64,000 bases of DNA from Bacilli bacterium (GCA_035326105.1 DAOKYO010000002.1:310001-374000); one strand, 5' to 3'; counted from the first letter of the stretch, positions 50,045-60,413 are shown. Made by a program: numbers and translations. Notes: generated from the letters alone by a model not told the origin.

Positions 50045-50431
50045 ATGTCCCCTCTTTCTCTATTTATAGAATATAAATTTTAGACTGTAATCAAATTCAC
50101 AACATCAATTCCTAACACATAAGCACTACTGTGTATAAAATTTTTTACTTTATGTTCTTTGTATTTATTATATCACTTACTGATTTATGAACTCAAGTTG
50201 GGTAAATAAACACCATTTAAAGCCGTTTTTTTATAATTATATTAGTATTGATTCGTCAACAGTCGTAATTAAGTTAGCCAGCAAATTGCCCTTTTTCAAA
50301 GGAAGTGGTACCACATTATTTATTACCATGCATTTTTTAAAAGGATAACTCCTAAAATAATTGGTCTAAAATTGCCCCTATAGTAATCTTACGATTATTC
50401 AAACAACAGAATATAATATCTATTTATAAAA

Positions 50432-50458
50432 CAAAAAAACTCGCTTTCAAGCGAGTTT
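50432..50458 (-). terminator. tRNA-Cys terminator
   Basis: ACTCGCTT-TC-AAGCGAGT with seven Ts on the minus strand. Confidence 0.85.
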
Positions 50459-50470
50459 TACATTTCACTC

Positions 50471-50544
50471 TGGAGGTTCCTGACGGAGTTGAACCGACGC
50501 TCATTGAGTTGCAGTCAATTGCCTTACCACTTGGCTAAGGAACC
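50471..50544 (-). tRNA. tRNA-Cys (GCA)
   Basis: 74 nt, anticodon loop CTGCAAC (GCA), U73 discriminator typical of tRNA-Cys, encoded CCA. It lies in the same region as cysE and cysK. Confidence 0.95.
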
Positions 50545-50682
50545 ATTATCGTCGCGGTAATTAGTATAGCCAATTTTATCTTTTACCGCAATAGAAAACA
50601 CCAAGGAAAGGGAAAAAGCCTTTTAGTTGTTTTTTCTACGGTTTAAATGTAGATACCACTCGGTTATAATAAAACGAAGGAA

Positions 50683-51147
50683 ATGATTATGAAACGTTTA
50701 TTTACCAAAGAAAATTTGCCGAACATCGCTAACATTATTCTTGATATTGCGATGCTAATTCTATTTATTTTTCCGCTGATGCAAAACAATTATTCCGTGC
50801 TTGACGGCAATGGGGAAGGTGTCATTTTACACACGACCTATACCGGATACCAATATATATTTGTCAGCGAATGGCCTTTTTCACCCGCAATCAACTATCT
50901 TTTCAGTTCCTATCTTGTACTGTTATCAGTTCACCTCATCTTCTCTATAATAAATTTTCTTCAAGCCAAAAACGGCATTGGAAATTTGATAAATAGTTTT
51001 ATTTTAACGACCGTATTCTCCTTCTTCTTCTTGACAAACACCATCTATTTATGGGCTTTTATCACATATATCGTCGTTCATGTTTTGCTCATAGCGTCAG
51101 GCTTTCTCAACCTCTTCTTCTATGGTAAAACCTCCGGCGGATTATAA
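50683..51147 (+). CDS. Four-helix membrane protein, unknown
   Basis: 154 aa with four hydrophobic segments (about 15-33, 65-90, 97-118, 122-146) and short loops. GAAGGAAATG-like site before the ATG. Its stop overlaps the convergent cysE stop by 6 bp. No family recognised. Confidence 0.6.
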   Translation: MIMKRLFTKENLPNIANIILDIAMLILFIFPLMQNNYSVLDGNGEGVILHTTYTGYQYIFVSEWPFSPAINYLFSSYLVLLSVHLIFSIINFLQAKNGIGNLINSFILTTVFSFFFLTNTIYLWAFITYIVVHVLLIASGFLNLFFYGKTSGGL

Positions 51148-51936
51148 TTTCCGTTTCGGTTCAATTTCCTGTTCCATTCTTGTTAGATGAACGCGATGGT
51201 AACTAGGCACTGAACTAGTCAAATATACATTTGCGCCGATGGTGCAATGCTCACCGATGATTGTATCCCCACCTAAGATTGAAGCATTGGCATAAATAAC
51301 AACATAATCACCGATGGTCGGGTGTCTTTTGGTACCCTTTAAGGCCTGACCTCTTCCAAGCGATAGCGCCCCCAATGTAACCCCTTGATATAAACGAACA
51401 TGATTGCCGATAATCGCCGTTTCTCCGATGACTATTCCTGTTCCATGATCAATCATAAATGAACTGCCTATCGTCGCTCCGGGATTGATGTCGATTCCCG
51501 TATTTCCATGGGCGTATTCTGCTAGCATACGGGGAAGATAAGGTACCTGCAGACGATATAACTCATGCGCCATCCGATACACAAACGTGGCGAAGAAGCC
51601 CGGATAAGAAAGAATTATTTCCTTTTCGTCGGCAGCGGCGGGATCACCATCAAAAGTGGCTTTAATATCCTCTTTTAAAAGTTCATTCAATCGCGGAAAC
51701 GCTTCGACAAAAAGTCGGGCGATGCTCGAGGCATCAATCTCTTCTCCCTTGACGTGGGAAGCACAGGTGATGACATGCGTGAGCAAAGATATTATCTCAT
51801 CGGTCGGACTGGGATTTGAAAGCGGAGCAAAAAAACCCGGAAAAAAATATTCCTTTAATAAAGAAACCAGTTTCTTGACCTGTTCTTGCTTAGGCAAGCA
51901 ATAAAATTGATCGTGTTGAATTTTTATATTTTCCAT
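51142..51936 (-). CDS. cysE: Serine O-acetyltransferase
   Basis: 264 aa. N-terminal helical SATase domain and a C-terminal left-handed beta-helix of hexapeptide repeats (GNTGIDINPGATIGSSFMID, HGTGIVIGETAIIG, HPTIGDYVVIYANASILG). It acetylates serine with acetyl-CoA to O-acetylserine, the first step of cysteine synthesis. It lies 3 bp downstream of cysK and is co-transcribed. Length fits the EpsC form. Confidence 0.93.
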   Translation of the reverse strand: MENIKIQHDQFYCLPKQEQVKKLVSLLKEYFFPGFFAPLSNPSPTDEIISLLTHVITCASHVKGEEIDASSIARLFVEAFPRLNELLKEDIKATFDGDPAAADEKEIILSYPGFFATFVYRMAHELYRLQVPYLPRMLAEYAHGNTGIDINPGATIGSSFMIDHGTGIVIGETAIIGNHVRLYQGVTLGALSLGRGQALKGTKRHPTIGDYVVIYANASILGGDTIIGEHCTIGANVYLTSSVPSYHRVHLTRMEQEIEPKRKL

Positions 51937-51939
51937 AAT

Positions 51940-52839
51940 TTAAAAAATGGCCAAAGAGAGATAACGCTCACCCGTATCCGGAAGAATGGTAACCGCCTCT
52001 TTAATCTCGGGGTGGGCGGCCAGATAACGCAGAGCCCCGCTAAAAGCGGCTCCGCTCGAAATGCCCACAAAAATACCCTGCTCCTTAGCCAGTAACCGGG
52101 CTGCATCAATGGCTTCTTCATCCTTTACTGTCAATACTTCATCGATAATTGAGCGATCGAGAATTGAAGGCACAAATCCAGCTCCGATACCTTGAATTCG
52201 GTGCTTACCGGCATGATTGGCCGTTAGAACCGGTGAATTTTCCGGTTCCAAACCAATAATTTTGATATTAGAATTCTTTTCTTTCAGATAACGCCCGACG
52301 CCGGTGATGGTTCCGCCACTACCGATTCCGGCAATAAAAGCTTCAACTTTACCTTCGCTATCGCGATAAATCTCGGGTCCAGTGGTCTGATAATGGGAGT
52401 TAGCATTCGCTCCGTTATCAAATTGATGGGGAATAAAGATATCGGCATCTTCGCTTCCCATCCGTTCCGCCTCTTGAATCGCCCCTTTCATTCCTTCACT
52501 TCCTGCCGTAAGAACAATATTTGCGCCGTACGCTCTAATTAATGCTCGTCTTTCTTCGCTCATCGTCTCCGGCATGACCGCCGTAAATTTATAACCAAAT
52601 TGAGCCGCCACAAAAGCTAAGGCAATACCCATATTGCCACTGGTTGCCTCCACGATCTGGGACTGATGATGAAGAAGACCTTTTTCTTTTGCTTGTTTAA
52701 GCATAAAGAAAGCTGGACGCACTTTAACCGACCCCGTGGGATTAAACATTTCTAACTTAAGCCATAATAATTGGTCATTATGACGATATGCCACCATCGG
52801 CGTATTGCCGATAAGTTCTAACATTGATTCACTTTTCAT
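51940..52839 (-). CDS. cysK: Cysteine synthase (O-acetylserine thiol-lyase)
   Basis: 299 aa, PLP fold type II. NPTGSVKVRPAFFML contains the PLP lysine (K39); most relatives have SVKDR at this point, so the V is odd. EATSGNMGIALA binds substrate, and GIGSGGTITGVGRYL binds the PLP phosphate. It makes cysteine from O-acetylserine and sulfide. Operon with cysE, which forms the cysteine synthase complex. No T-box leader fits the 105-bp upstream gap. Confidence 0.93.
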   Translation of the reverse strand: MKSESMLELIGNTPMVAYRHNDQLLWLKLEMFNPTGSVKVRPAFFMLKQAKEKGLLHHQSQIVEATSGNMGIALAFVAAQFGYKFTAVMPETMSEERRALIRAYGANIVLTAGSEGMKGAIQEAERMGSEDADIFIPHQFDNGANANSHYQTTGPEIYRDSEGKVEAFIAGIGSGGTITGVGRYLKEKNSNIKIIGLEPENSPVLTANHAGKHRIQGIGAGFVPSILDRSIIDEVLTVKDEEAIDAARLLAKEQGIFVGISSGAAFSGALRYLAAHPEIKEAVTILPDTGERYLSLAIF

Positions 52840-52944
52840 GATTTTTACCTCGCAAAAGTTATACCATAAATTGTGATATTATGCATTTTATATGATAAGG
52901 ACAGGAGAATGATTTATCGCAAAGCCGGCCCTTATTTGTCTTAA

Positions 52945-54114
52945 TTAAAGACTACCGATGCTTTTAGCAATTAAAACGCCGCTCGCCCAGGCCCAATGAA
53001 GATTATAGCCGCCGCACAGTCCATCGACATCCACCATCTCTCCGCCTGCATAAAGATGAGGAAAACGTTTTAACTGGAGAGTGTTGGCATCTATTTCGTC
53101 GATGGCAAGTCCGCCTGAAAAGACTTGATTATTTTCGGCAACATAGCCGAGATCAACCATAAGTTGCCAATGCTTTAGCTGATAAGCTATATCTTTACTG
53201 GCGGGTTTTAAAACAATATGGCGAGTTAAAAAATGGGCAACATCGGGATGAAACAACCCTCGTAAGTATTCAGTCCCGGCTCTTTTCTTGGCCTGACTTA
53301 TAAAAGAAGTCAATTCGTCTATGTCTAAATCCGGAAGTAAATCCAACTCAATATAGGCGTTGCTGATTTTGTCTCGCCGTATCCACGTAAGAATGCTTGA
53401 ACATTCGAAAATTGCGATGCCGGAAAGAGCATTGGTTCGGAACAGAACCTCGCCTTTGGTCCCAAATGCGAGCTTTTGATCGACAAAAAGACTTACATTG
53501 GCCTTTAACCGACGGCCGTCGATAGGATTTAAGTTTGATTTAATGCCGATGCTGGCAAGCGTGGGAATCAATTCCACCGTTTTTAGTTTTAAAGCCCTCA
53601 GTATCTCCGCCATACCGCGACTGACTTGATTTAAAGGTATACCTGCCCGAGAACCTGTTGCAAAGACGACAACATCGAAATATTCATCGTTATTTATTTG
53701 ATAACCACTCTTATAGGGGTTAACACTAATCACTTCAGTGTCCAAGTGAAAAATAACTTTTTTGGCCAATAGATCATCGCGCAGCCAATCGCCAATAATC
53801 GCCGCCGCTTCCCCATAGGGATAAACTCTTCCTTCGTCGTCCGTCATCGTCAGTATTCCATTCTGCTGAAGATAGTTGATGAAGTCGGCGGGTGTAAAGC
53901 GGAGGGCACCGGAAACAAAATCGGGATGATTGTATTTTTGCGGGCCAACATTCATATTTGAAATGTTGCCGCGACCATTGCCCGAAGAATATATCTTCCG
54001 GCCTATTTTCGCTGTTTTCTCATAGATATGAACTTGGATGTCCGCATTGTCATTTAAAAGATAATGCGCGCTAAAAAGAGCCATCGGCCCCGCACCTATA
54101 TAAGCTACTTTCAT
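52945..54114 (-). CDS. HI0933-like (BaiN/RdsA-type) flavoprotein
   Basis: 389 aa. N-terminal FAD motif YIGAGPMALFSAHYL, KIGRKIYSSGNGRGNISNM and the C-terminal signature AGGEMVDVDGLCGGYNLHW are typical of the HI0933/YhiN flavoprotein family. Substrate unknown for most members. It is monocistronic, upstream of cysK in the same direction. Confidence 0.85.
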   Translation of the reverse strand: MKVAYIGAGPMALFSAHYLLNDNADIQVHIYEKTAKIGRKIYSSGNGRGNISNMNVGPQKYNHPDFVSGALRFTPADFINYLQQNGILTMTDDEGRVYPYGEAAAIIGDWLRDDLLAKKVIFHLDTEVISVNPYKSGYQINNDEYFDVVVFATGSRAGIPLNQVSRGMAEILRALKLKTVELIPTLASIGIKSNLNPIDGRRLKANVSLFVDQKLAFGTKGEVLFRTNALSGIAIFECSSILTWIRRDKISNAYIELDLLPDLDIDELTSFISQAKKRAGTEYLRGLFHPDVAHFLTRHIVLKPASKDIAYQLKHWQLMVDLGYVAENNQVFSGGLAIDEIDANTLQLKRFPHLYAGGEMVDVDGLCGGYNLHWAWASGVLIAKSIGSL

Positions 54115-54166
54115 ATAAATCCATCTCCTTTGCCTCCGATATTATAGCGAATAATGTAAAAGAAAA

Positions 54167-54184
54167 GAACACCCGTAGGTGTTC
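54167..54184 (-). terminator. Terminator of the pot operon
   Basis: GAACACC-CGTA-GGTGTTC with a T-rich run on the minus strand, 9 bp after the potD stop. Confidence 0.8.
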
Positions 54185-54192
54185 GTTTTCAA

Positions 54193-55683
54193 TTACTTGC
54201 CTGACTTTTTCCGGCTGTGGCGCTTGCTCTTCTTCTTCTTTTGAGCAAAGAACACCCCAGCACCGACACCGCCGACAAGAACGACGCCGACGGCAACATA
54301 AACTAAGGTCGAAATCTTGGTGGCTTTAAAATTTGCCCACATTTCAATGACCTTATCGTTAGCGGCGCCAAAATCTTTCATAACCGCGCAGCGGGCAATT
54401 TCGTCCTCACTCGGATATTGGGCGGTAAGTTGCCGATTGACCTTATCAGAACGAATGGTTGTCGACAATTCCGAATCGGTAATCGTGCCGTCGAAGAAGT
54501 AGCTTAAGTCGACGTCAACCGCGCTTGCGTCACCATCAGCGGCATCATACCAATCGTGTACTAAACTTAATATTTCATCCCCCGCAATAAATGGCGTGTA
54601 GCCGATCCATTCCATGTTGAGGGCCGCTTTATCGGGCGCGGAAATGAAATTCAAAAACTCCTGCGCCAAATCCGTATCCGCCCCCTTAGGCATCACCCAA
54701 CCATCAAACCAAATATTCGCTCCCTCTTCCGGTATCGAATAATAAAGCTCGACGTTATTTTCTTCCTCGGCTGTATTCATCGAATAGACCGCATCGCCCG
54801 ACCAAGCCGTATTGATGGCAATCTTTCCGGTGACGATATCGTTTTTGCCGCTATCGACTTCAAGTCCATAGATATTGTTCTTTAACTCAGTTAAGGCTTC
54901 ACCCACTTTGGCAATTGTCTCATCATCCGCTCGATTGAAAATTTCAGTAATGCTCGCATTATATTCATTTTTGGTGATGGTTCCATCCTTAAATTCGCTA
55001 GCAAGGGTCTCAAGTTCATCTTTATAGACGCGGGTTATGCCGACAAAGTAAGTATCTCGCATGCTGTCTTTAATCGAAATCTTGTTCTTATAGTCACTGT
55101 TCCAAAGGGAATTCCAATATTGCATATCGCTTTTAATATCCAGCGAAACGTCAACACCCGCGGGGTTATAGATTAATCCTAAAGTTCCCCACATATAACC
55201 GACCGCATATTCTGACCAACCGGCATCCTTAAAAATATCCAAAAGATACGGGGATCCATAGTCGGAATAATTGGGTATATCGGTGTATTCGTCATTCGTG
55301 TAGGTATACTTCTCGAGCATGTTCTCCCGAATCATGCGCTGAATCATATAATCACTTGGGGCAATTAAGTCATATTGGGCCTTGCCAAGCGAAATAATAT
55401 TGTACATTTCTTCGTTGGTAGAAAAAGTATCGTAAACTACGTCGACCGATTCACCGGGATGGGAAGCGGCATAGTAGTCTTTAAACTGATCAACTAGCGA
55501 AGCCGGCGACTCGGTATCGCCATCTTCGGGTTCATACATATAGTCTTCCCAGTTATAGATGCGCAGTGTTTTAGTCGCGGCTTTTAAGGCCACCGCCGGC
55601 TTTGCTATTGAATTGGTTCCCAAGGCCAAGGCAGCGCTTAAGGCTACCATCATAAGGGAAAAGACAGAATTACGTTTAATCAT
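54193..55683 (-). CDS. potD: Spermidine/putrescine-binding protein, C-terminally membrane-anchored
   Basis: 496 aa, against about 350 for usual PotD. N-terminal signal peptide without a lipobox Cys. Binding domain landmarks: RIYNWEDYM, DLIAPSDYMIQRM, NTAWSGDAVYSM, WIGYTPF. Mid-sequence insertion (SEFKDGTITKNEYNAS). The C-terminus has a membrane helix (LVYVAVGVVLVGGVGAGVFF) and a basic tail. So it is held by a C-terminal anchor instead of a lipid. It delivers polyamine to PotBC and is the last gene of the operon. Confidence 0.9.
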   Translation of the reverse strand: MIKRNSVFSLMMVALSAALALGTNSIAKPAVALKAATKTLRIYNWEDYMYEPEDGDTESPASLVDQFKDYYAASHPGESVDVVYDTFSTNEEMYNIISLGKAQYDLIAPSDYMIQRMIRENMLEKYTYTNDEYTDIPNYSDYGSPYLLDIFKDAGWSEYAVGYMWGTLGLIYNPAGVDVSLDIKSDMQYWNSLWNSDYKNKISIKDSMRDTYFVGITRVYKDELETLASEFKDGTITKNEYNASITEIFNRADDETIAKVGEALTELKNNIYGLEVDSGKNDIVTGKIAINTAWSGDAVYSMNTAEEENNVELYYSIPEEGANIWFDGWVMPKGADTDLAQEFLNFISAPDKAALNMEWIGYTPFIAGDEILSLVHDWYDAADGDASAVDVDLSYFFDGTITDSELSTTIRSDKVNRQLTAQYPSEDEIARCAVMKDFGAANDKVIEMWANFKATKISTLVYVAVGVVLVGGVGAGVFFAQKKKKSKRHSRKKSGK

Positions 55684-56518
55684 GGATTCGGCCTCCTTTA
55701 TGCCGGAATTGGGCGGTTTTTGCTTCTCTGCTCGCCCGCAGGTTATTCAAGGATAGAATCAACAAGGCAAATATGAATATCAGAGTCGTTAGCGCTCTTA
55801 ATTCTGGAGGAATGTTGGCTTTGGCGATAACTCCTTCGACATAGGTCGATAGGGTATCAAAACTGTTGTTTCGTAAAAATGCCGTAACGATGTAGTCATC
55901 TAGAGAAAGAGTAAAGGCAAGCATAAATCCCGAAACGATCCCGGGGAAAATTTCCGGAATGATGATGTGAAATAACGCATAGGTCGGCGTGGCGCCCAGA
56001 TCCAGCGCCGCCTCATAAATGCTCGGATCCATCTTCACCAACCGAGGCCGCACCGCTAGATAGACAAAGGCGACCGTTAATACGACATGGCCAAGAAGAA
56101 GTGTCAGGAAGTTAAAGGCATTTCCGATTAAGACGATGATTAGAATTACCAGCGATAAGGCCATGACAATTTCCGCATTGATAACCGGAATCTGCGTCAT
56201 CCCCTCCACAAATTTCCGGACCCGACTTTTACTATAATAGGTGCCGATCGCTCCCAGTGTGCCGAGAATTGTTGCGACAATTCCGGTTGATACCCCCAAA
56301 AGCAAGGTATTGCCCACGGCATTCATTATCGTGCGATTGCGAAATAGTTTTCCATATAATTCAAAGGTAAACCCATTCCAAACTCCCACGTTGCTTGAAT
56401 TGGTAAAGCTGAAGGCAATTAGGACAAAAACCGGCGTGTACATGATGGCAAGAATAAGGAAAATATAGAAGCGGCCGAGGAAAATTTTAAATTTTTCGGT
56501 TTTGAAAAAGTTTACCAT
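55676..56518 (-). CDS. potC: Spermidine/putrescine ABC permease PotC
   Basis: 280 aa, six membrane helices, with EAA loop EAALDLGATPTYALFHIIIP contacting the ATPase. It pairs with PotB. Start overlaps the potB stop by 7 bp; end overlaps potD by 8 bp. Confidence 0.93.
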   Translation of the reverse strand: MVNFFKTEKFKIFLGRFYIFLILAIMYTPVFVLIAFSFTNSSNVGVWNGFTFELYGKLFRNRTIMNAVGNTLLLGVSTGIVATILGTLGAIGTYYSKSRVRKFVEGMTQIPVINAEIVMALSLVILIIVLIGNAFNFLTLLLGHVVLTVAFVYLAVRPRLVKMDPSIYEAALDLGATPTYALFHIIIPEIFPGIVSGFMLAFTLSLDDYIVTAFLRNNSFDTLSTYVEGVIAKANIPPELRALTTLIFIFALLILSLNNLRASREAKTAQFRHKGGRIHD

Positions 56519-57312
56519 ATTGATGCCTGTCCTCCTTCGTTATCACCTTTCGAGATCTTCTTCGAAATAATCGAGGAAACCACAATCAAAAGCAGCATAA
56601 TCAAAGCGAGAAAACTGCCATCGTTATAGTTCGCATTGTTGAAATAAATCTGAATATACTTACCGAATAGAGTGACTTTATTTTCACTGAGAATATCGGC
56701 AATGACGTAACTCGATATCGTCGGCATAAACACCATTGTAATCGCGCTGGCAATACCGGGGGTCGTCATCGGAATAATGACCCGAAAAAAAGTTTGCCGA
56801 GGATTGGCTCCCAGATCATAGGAGGCTTCGATTTGACTCTTATCCATCTTTAACATCGTGGTATACAAGGGAAGAAGAGCAAATGGTAGATAATTATAGA
56901 CAAGGCCGATAATCGTGGCCATTTCCGGATACTTTCCGCCCCCGATTCCAAGCCAGGACAGAACATCCCGTGTCGCCCATGTACGAATTACAAAGTTTAT
57001 CCACATCGGCATGATGAACATCATGACGATGACGACGTTCTTGTTGAATTTTCTATTGGCCAGCAACATGGCTAACGGGTAGCCGATTAAAAGGCAGAAC
57101 ACCGTATTCATCAGCCCGAAGATAAGCGATATGAAGAGGACTTCAAGCTTGTCGGGATTACTGAAAAAGTTAACCGCATTGGCAAAGGAAATCATTCCGT
57201 TCTTATCGCTAAATGCATAGTAGATAATCAATAAAATCGGAAGAACTACGAAGAGAATTAAAAATAGGACGTAAGGAATCGATAAGAACTTCCTTTGAAA
57301 CCTAAATTTCAT
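56512..57312 (-). CDS. potB: Spermidine/putrescine ABC permease PotB
   Basis: 266 aa, six membrane helices, EAA loop EASYDLGANPRQTFFRVIIP. Overlaps potA by 11 bp and potC by 7 bp, consistent with coupled translation. Confidence 0.93.
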   Translation of the reverse strand: MKFRFQRKFLSIPYVLFLILFVVLPILLIIYYAFSDKNGMISFANAVNFFSNPDKLEVLFISLIFGLMNTVFCLLIGYPLAMLLANRKFNKNVVIVMMFIMPMWINFVIRTWATRDVLSWLGIGGGKYPEMATIIGLVYNYLPFALLPLYTTMLKMDKSQIEASYDLGANPRQTFFRVIIPMTTPGIASAITMVFMPTISSYVIADILSENKVTLFGKYIQIYFNNANYNDGSFLALIMLLLIVVSSIISKKISKGDNEGGQASIW

Positions 57313-58810
57313 ATTTTCCTAAGTCCCCCTTAATTTTAATTTTGACGGCCCGGGGATCAATTTTAACACTGACGCGATCTTGCGGATTCCACGTATAAGG
57401 CGTATCGGCGACAAAATCTTCTTCATCTTTTGTCCGAATAATGACTTGATAGTGATCGCCCTTATAGATAGACTGAATAATTTCTCCAGCGACAATTCCA
57501 TCTTCTTCATTATCAAAAATTTCAATTGCGTCAAATGGCACTTCCGCGATTACATCCGCATCATTGAAGTTGTACTTCTTAGCTTTGGCACCGGTCGTAT
57601 ACACATTACCATCATCATCGATTTTGCCATTATTAACCAATTGGGCGACATCACACTCAAACGGAGCATCGTCAATCATCACCTGGTTATGGCCGTTAAT
57701 CCAAGCATCCGTATAAACGTTGGCCACGAGTTCCTTAGCCATGATATGAATTCCTTCCGGTTCGATGGTAAGGGAGACTTTGGCCTTTAACGGATAGTCT
57801 TCCGTCGATTGAACGACCACTTCATTTTTTCCAACCATCACCACGTATTCGTAGTGAATTCCTTTAAATATCTTGGTGTCGATAATGCCATCGGCATTGC
57901 CCTCACCCGGCTTTCCGATTTTGACATCTTCCGGCCGAACCACGACATCGACCTTTTCATTAAGCGGAAACTCATCGACACATTGATGGTTAGCCCCAAT
58001 AAAGCGGACTATTTTCGAGCCGATCATCGTCCCGTTATAAATGTTACTCTCACCGATAAAGTCGGCAACATAAGCGTTTTTAGGCTCATTATAGATATCA
58101 ATCGGCGTGCCAATTTGTTGAATCTTGCCATCGCGCATAACCACGATTGTGTCCGACATAGTCAATGCCTCTTCCTGATCGTGCGTTACGTAGATAAATG
58201 TAATCCCCAGTTTTTCATGCATTGCCTTTAATTCAAGCTGCATATCCTTGCGCATTTTTAAGTCCAATGCCCCCAGAGGTTCGTCCAAAAGTAAAATTTC
58301 CGGTTCGTTGACGATGGCCCGAGCAATGGCTACCCGTTGTTGTTGACCTCCGGAAAGAGTCGTCACATCCCGATCTTCAAATTCTTCGAGATCGACCAGT
58401 TTTAAGACCCGAGTCACCTTGTCATCAATCTCATCTTCACTGTATTTGCGGAAAGAGGTCGTTCCGTCATCGTTGGTTATATTTACTTTCCGTAATTTCA
58501 AGCCAAAAGCAATATTGTCATAAACATCTAAATGAGGAAAAAGCGCGTATCTTTGGAAAACGGTATTAATCGGACGCTTGTAGGGAGGAAGATTAGTAAT
58601 ATCCACCCCGTTAAGCGTGATTTTGCCGCTGGTTGGCATCTCAAAACCGGCGATCATCCGTAATGTCGTCGTTTTGCCACAGCCCGAAGGGCCAAGAAAA
58701 GTAATAAACTCGCCTTTATTCACATAAAGATTAAAATTATCGACGACGGTCGTACCATCATAAACTTTGCTGACTCCCGTCAGTTCAATAATTACATCCT
58801 TTTTTTCCAT
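57302..58810 (-). CDS. potA: Spermidine/putrescine ABC ATPase PotA with extended C-terminus
   Basis: 502 aa. Walker A GPSGCGKT, Q-loop FQRYALFPH, signature LSGGQQQR, Walker B ILLLDEP, H-loop YVTHDQEE. The C-terminal TOBE-like region is about 130 residues longer than usual and may be regulatory. First gene of potABCD. AGGAAGC precedes the ATG. The 497-bp gap 58811-59307 upstream is AT-rich, with no gene seen apart from the inverted repeat at 59246-59270. Confidence 0.94.
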   Translation of the reverse strand: MEKKDVIIELTGVSKVYDGTTVVDNFNLYVNKGEFITFLGPSGCGKTTTLRMIAGFEMPTSGKITLNGVDITNLPPYKRPINTVFQRYALFPHLDVYDNIAFGLKLRKVNITNDDGTTSFRKYSEDEIDDKVTRVLKLVDLEEFEDRDVTTLSGGQQQRVAIARAIVNEPEILLLDEPLGALDLKMRKDMQLELKAMHEKLGITFIYVTHDQEEALTMSDTIVVMRDGKIQQIGTPIDIYNEPKNAYVADFIGESNIYNGTMIGSKIVRFIGANHQCVDEFPLNEKVDVVVRPEDVKIGKPGEGNADGIIDTKIFKGIHYEYVVMVGKNEVVVQSTEDYPLKAKVSLTIEPEGIHIMAKELVANVYTDAWINGHNQVMIDDAPFECDVAQLVNNGKIDDDGNVYTTGAKAKKYNFNDADVIAEVPFDAIEIFDNEEDGIVAGEIIQSIYKGDHYQVIIRTKDEEDFVADTPYTWNPQDRVSVKIDPRAVKIKIKGDLGKYEI

Positions 58811-59245
58811 GTTGCTTCCTCGCTTCTAAGGTATTTTTTTCTCCATAATTTTCGGCGCGCATTTTTAGAAAAACGCAAGAATAAAATGCACGAGAAAAAT
58901 ATATGGTAAAACCATGCAAAATGCAAGCGAAATTTCTTTGGAAAATCCCTAGCGGATTACTCGACGCTATTTCAAAAAAGTAAAATTCAAAAAAAAGTGG
59001 CTTCATCAACGTTTTTTTTGTTTTTGGCATCAAAAAAATATACGTAAAAAATTATTTGTTTTCACCATGAAAAAATGCGTCAAAAACCGGCTGTTTTTTC
59101 GCTGCGATTTTTCATATGTTTTTCCATCGAATATTCGGACTATGTTTTATTTGTTTTTTCTATATAATATAAATGTGATAAAAGTGAAATTTGATAATTA
59201 AAAAATGTTTTTGCTTTCTTACCAAAAACCATCGCTTAATTACAC

Positions 59246-59270
59246 TCAATCTACTAAAGTCGTAGATTGA
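59246..59270. promoter_or_regulatory. 9-bp inverted repeat upstream of the thioredoxin-like lipoprotein
   Basis: TCAATCTAC and GTAGATTGA are perfectly complementary around 7 nt, 38 bp before the start codon. A TATAAT at 59163-59168 could be the -10 of the promoter, placing the dyad in the leader. Confidence 0.4.
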
Positions 59271-59307
59271 CGATTATTTTACTTTATAACCTCAAAGGAG
59301 AATCGTT

Positions 59308-60411
59308 ATGAATAGAAAATTATCGCCTTGGCTCTTGTTTCCATTTTTACTCTTGACCGGTTGTGGCAACTCCTCATCAAACACCAAGGCGGTTTTTGGA
59401 TTTGGGGATATGTCTTATGCAGAGTATCTCCCGCGGACTAATAGCCAAATCGAAAGCAGTATCGCCGATCAGGAAGATTTTTTACTCGTCATTTATCTTC
59501 AGGGATGCGGATGCTGGACTGATTTTGAAACCAAGGTTTTAAATAAGTATATATCCAATTACCATATTCCCGTTTACGCCATCGAATCCAAATCGGTAAC
59601 CTCCGGATTCGGCGGCTTATTAACCAGTTCGGAAATAAAAGACACGCCAATTATTGGCATTTATGAAAATGGGGTTTTAAAAAAGAAGGCCGCTTACTCC
59701 TCAAGCAATGAAATGTTTAAGATTTATAGTGCGTTTGAAGAATGGATGGACGCCTCAATTATCCTTCCGCGTCAATATTACATTGATAAGGAGACCTTTG
59801 ATACCATGCTTCAAGGAACGGATCCGTTTATCGTTTACTACAGTTTAAAAGGCTGTCCGGATTGCGGATTGCTCGATAAGCTTTTCCTTGAAAACTATAT
59901 GAGCAAACAGGATATTGCCAAAAAAATCTACGTCGTTGAAACCTATGCCGAAGGCTTTCGTCTTGTTGATGGTGTTTATGACAAGCCCCATTGGCAAGAA
60001 GTGAAAGATACCTATGGACTAAGCGACGCGAAAAACACTCTTTTTGGTTATAACACCGGTTATGTCCCCACCCTGCAATACATTGTTCCCGATGGCACCG
60101 ACCATTTGGCGGAAAATGATATTTCTCCCATCATCGAGGATATGTTTGTCAGCAATAATGATGCAATTGCAAAAGATAATGAGGGAAATGTTGTTTTTTC
60201 TTCCACCTACTTCACCACTGCCCGGATGAGTGCAATTAAGTATGGCGCCGGCTTAAGTGCCCTCGATACCATAACCCTGAAGGCGAGCGATTATATTTCC
60301 GGCGAGGACGATGAGGGCCATCCGGTAATCGAAATTAATAGCGAAGAAACGGTCAAGTACTACTTTCCGTTCGCTCAGTCCTTTCTAGAAACTTATCTGC
60401 CGTTAATCTGA
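59308..60411 (+). CDS. Lipoprotein with two thioredoxin-like regions
   Basis: 367 aa. Signal peptide with lipobox LLTGC behind AAAGGAG. Two Cys-containing thioredoxin-like segments: LQGCGCWTDFE (about 70-80) and LKGCPDCGLLD (about 184-194), each followed by a strand and VPTLQY-like region. An outer-face redox or metal-handling protein; it could assist disulfide exchange. It resembles the lipoprotein at 27508 only in general layout. No partner genes nearby. Confidence 0.7.
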   Translation: MNRKLSPWLLFPFLLLTGCGNSSSNTKAVFGFGDMSYAEYLPRTNSQIESSIADQEDFLLVIYLQGCGCWTDFETKVLNKYISNYHIPVYAIESKSVTSGFGGLLTSSEIKDTPIIGIYENGVLKKKAAYSSSNEMFKIYSAFEEWMDASIILPRQYYIDKETFDTMLQGTDPFIVYYSLKGCPDCGLLDKLFLENYMSKQDIAKKIYVVETYAEGFRLVDGVYDKPHWQEVKDTYGLSDAKNTLFGYNTGYVPTLQYIVPDGTDHLAENDISPIIEDMFVSNNDAIAKDNEGNVVFSSTYFTTARMSAIKYGAGLSALDTITLKASDYISGEDDEGHPVIEINSEETVKYYFPFAQSFLETYLPLI

Positions 60412-60413
60412 CA

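Noticed and set aside
52840..52944. T-box or SAM riboswitch before cysK
   Set aside because: The 105-bp gap is too short and has no T-box (TGGNACCGCG-type) or SAM-box elements.
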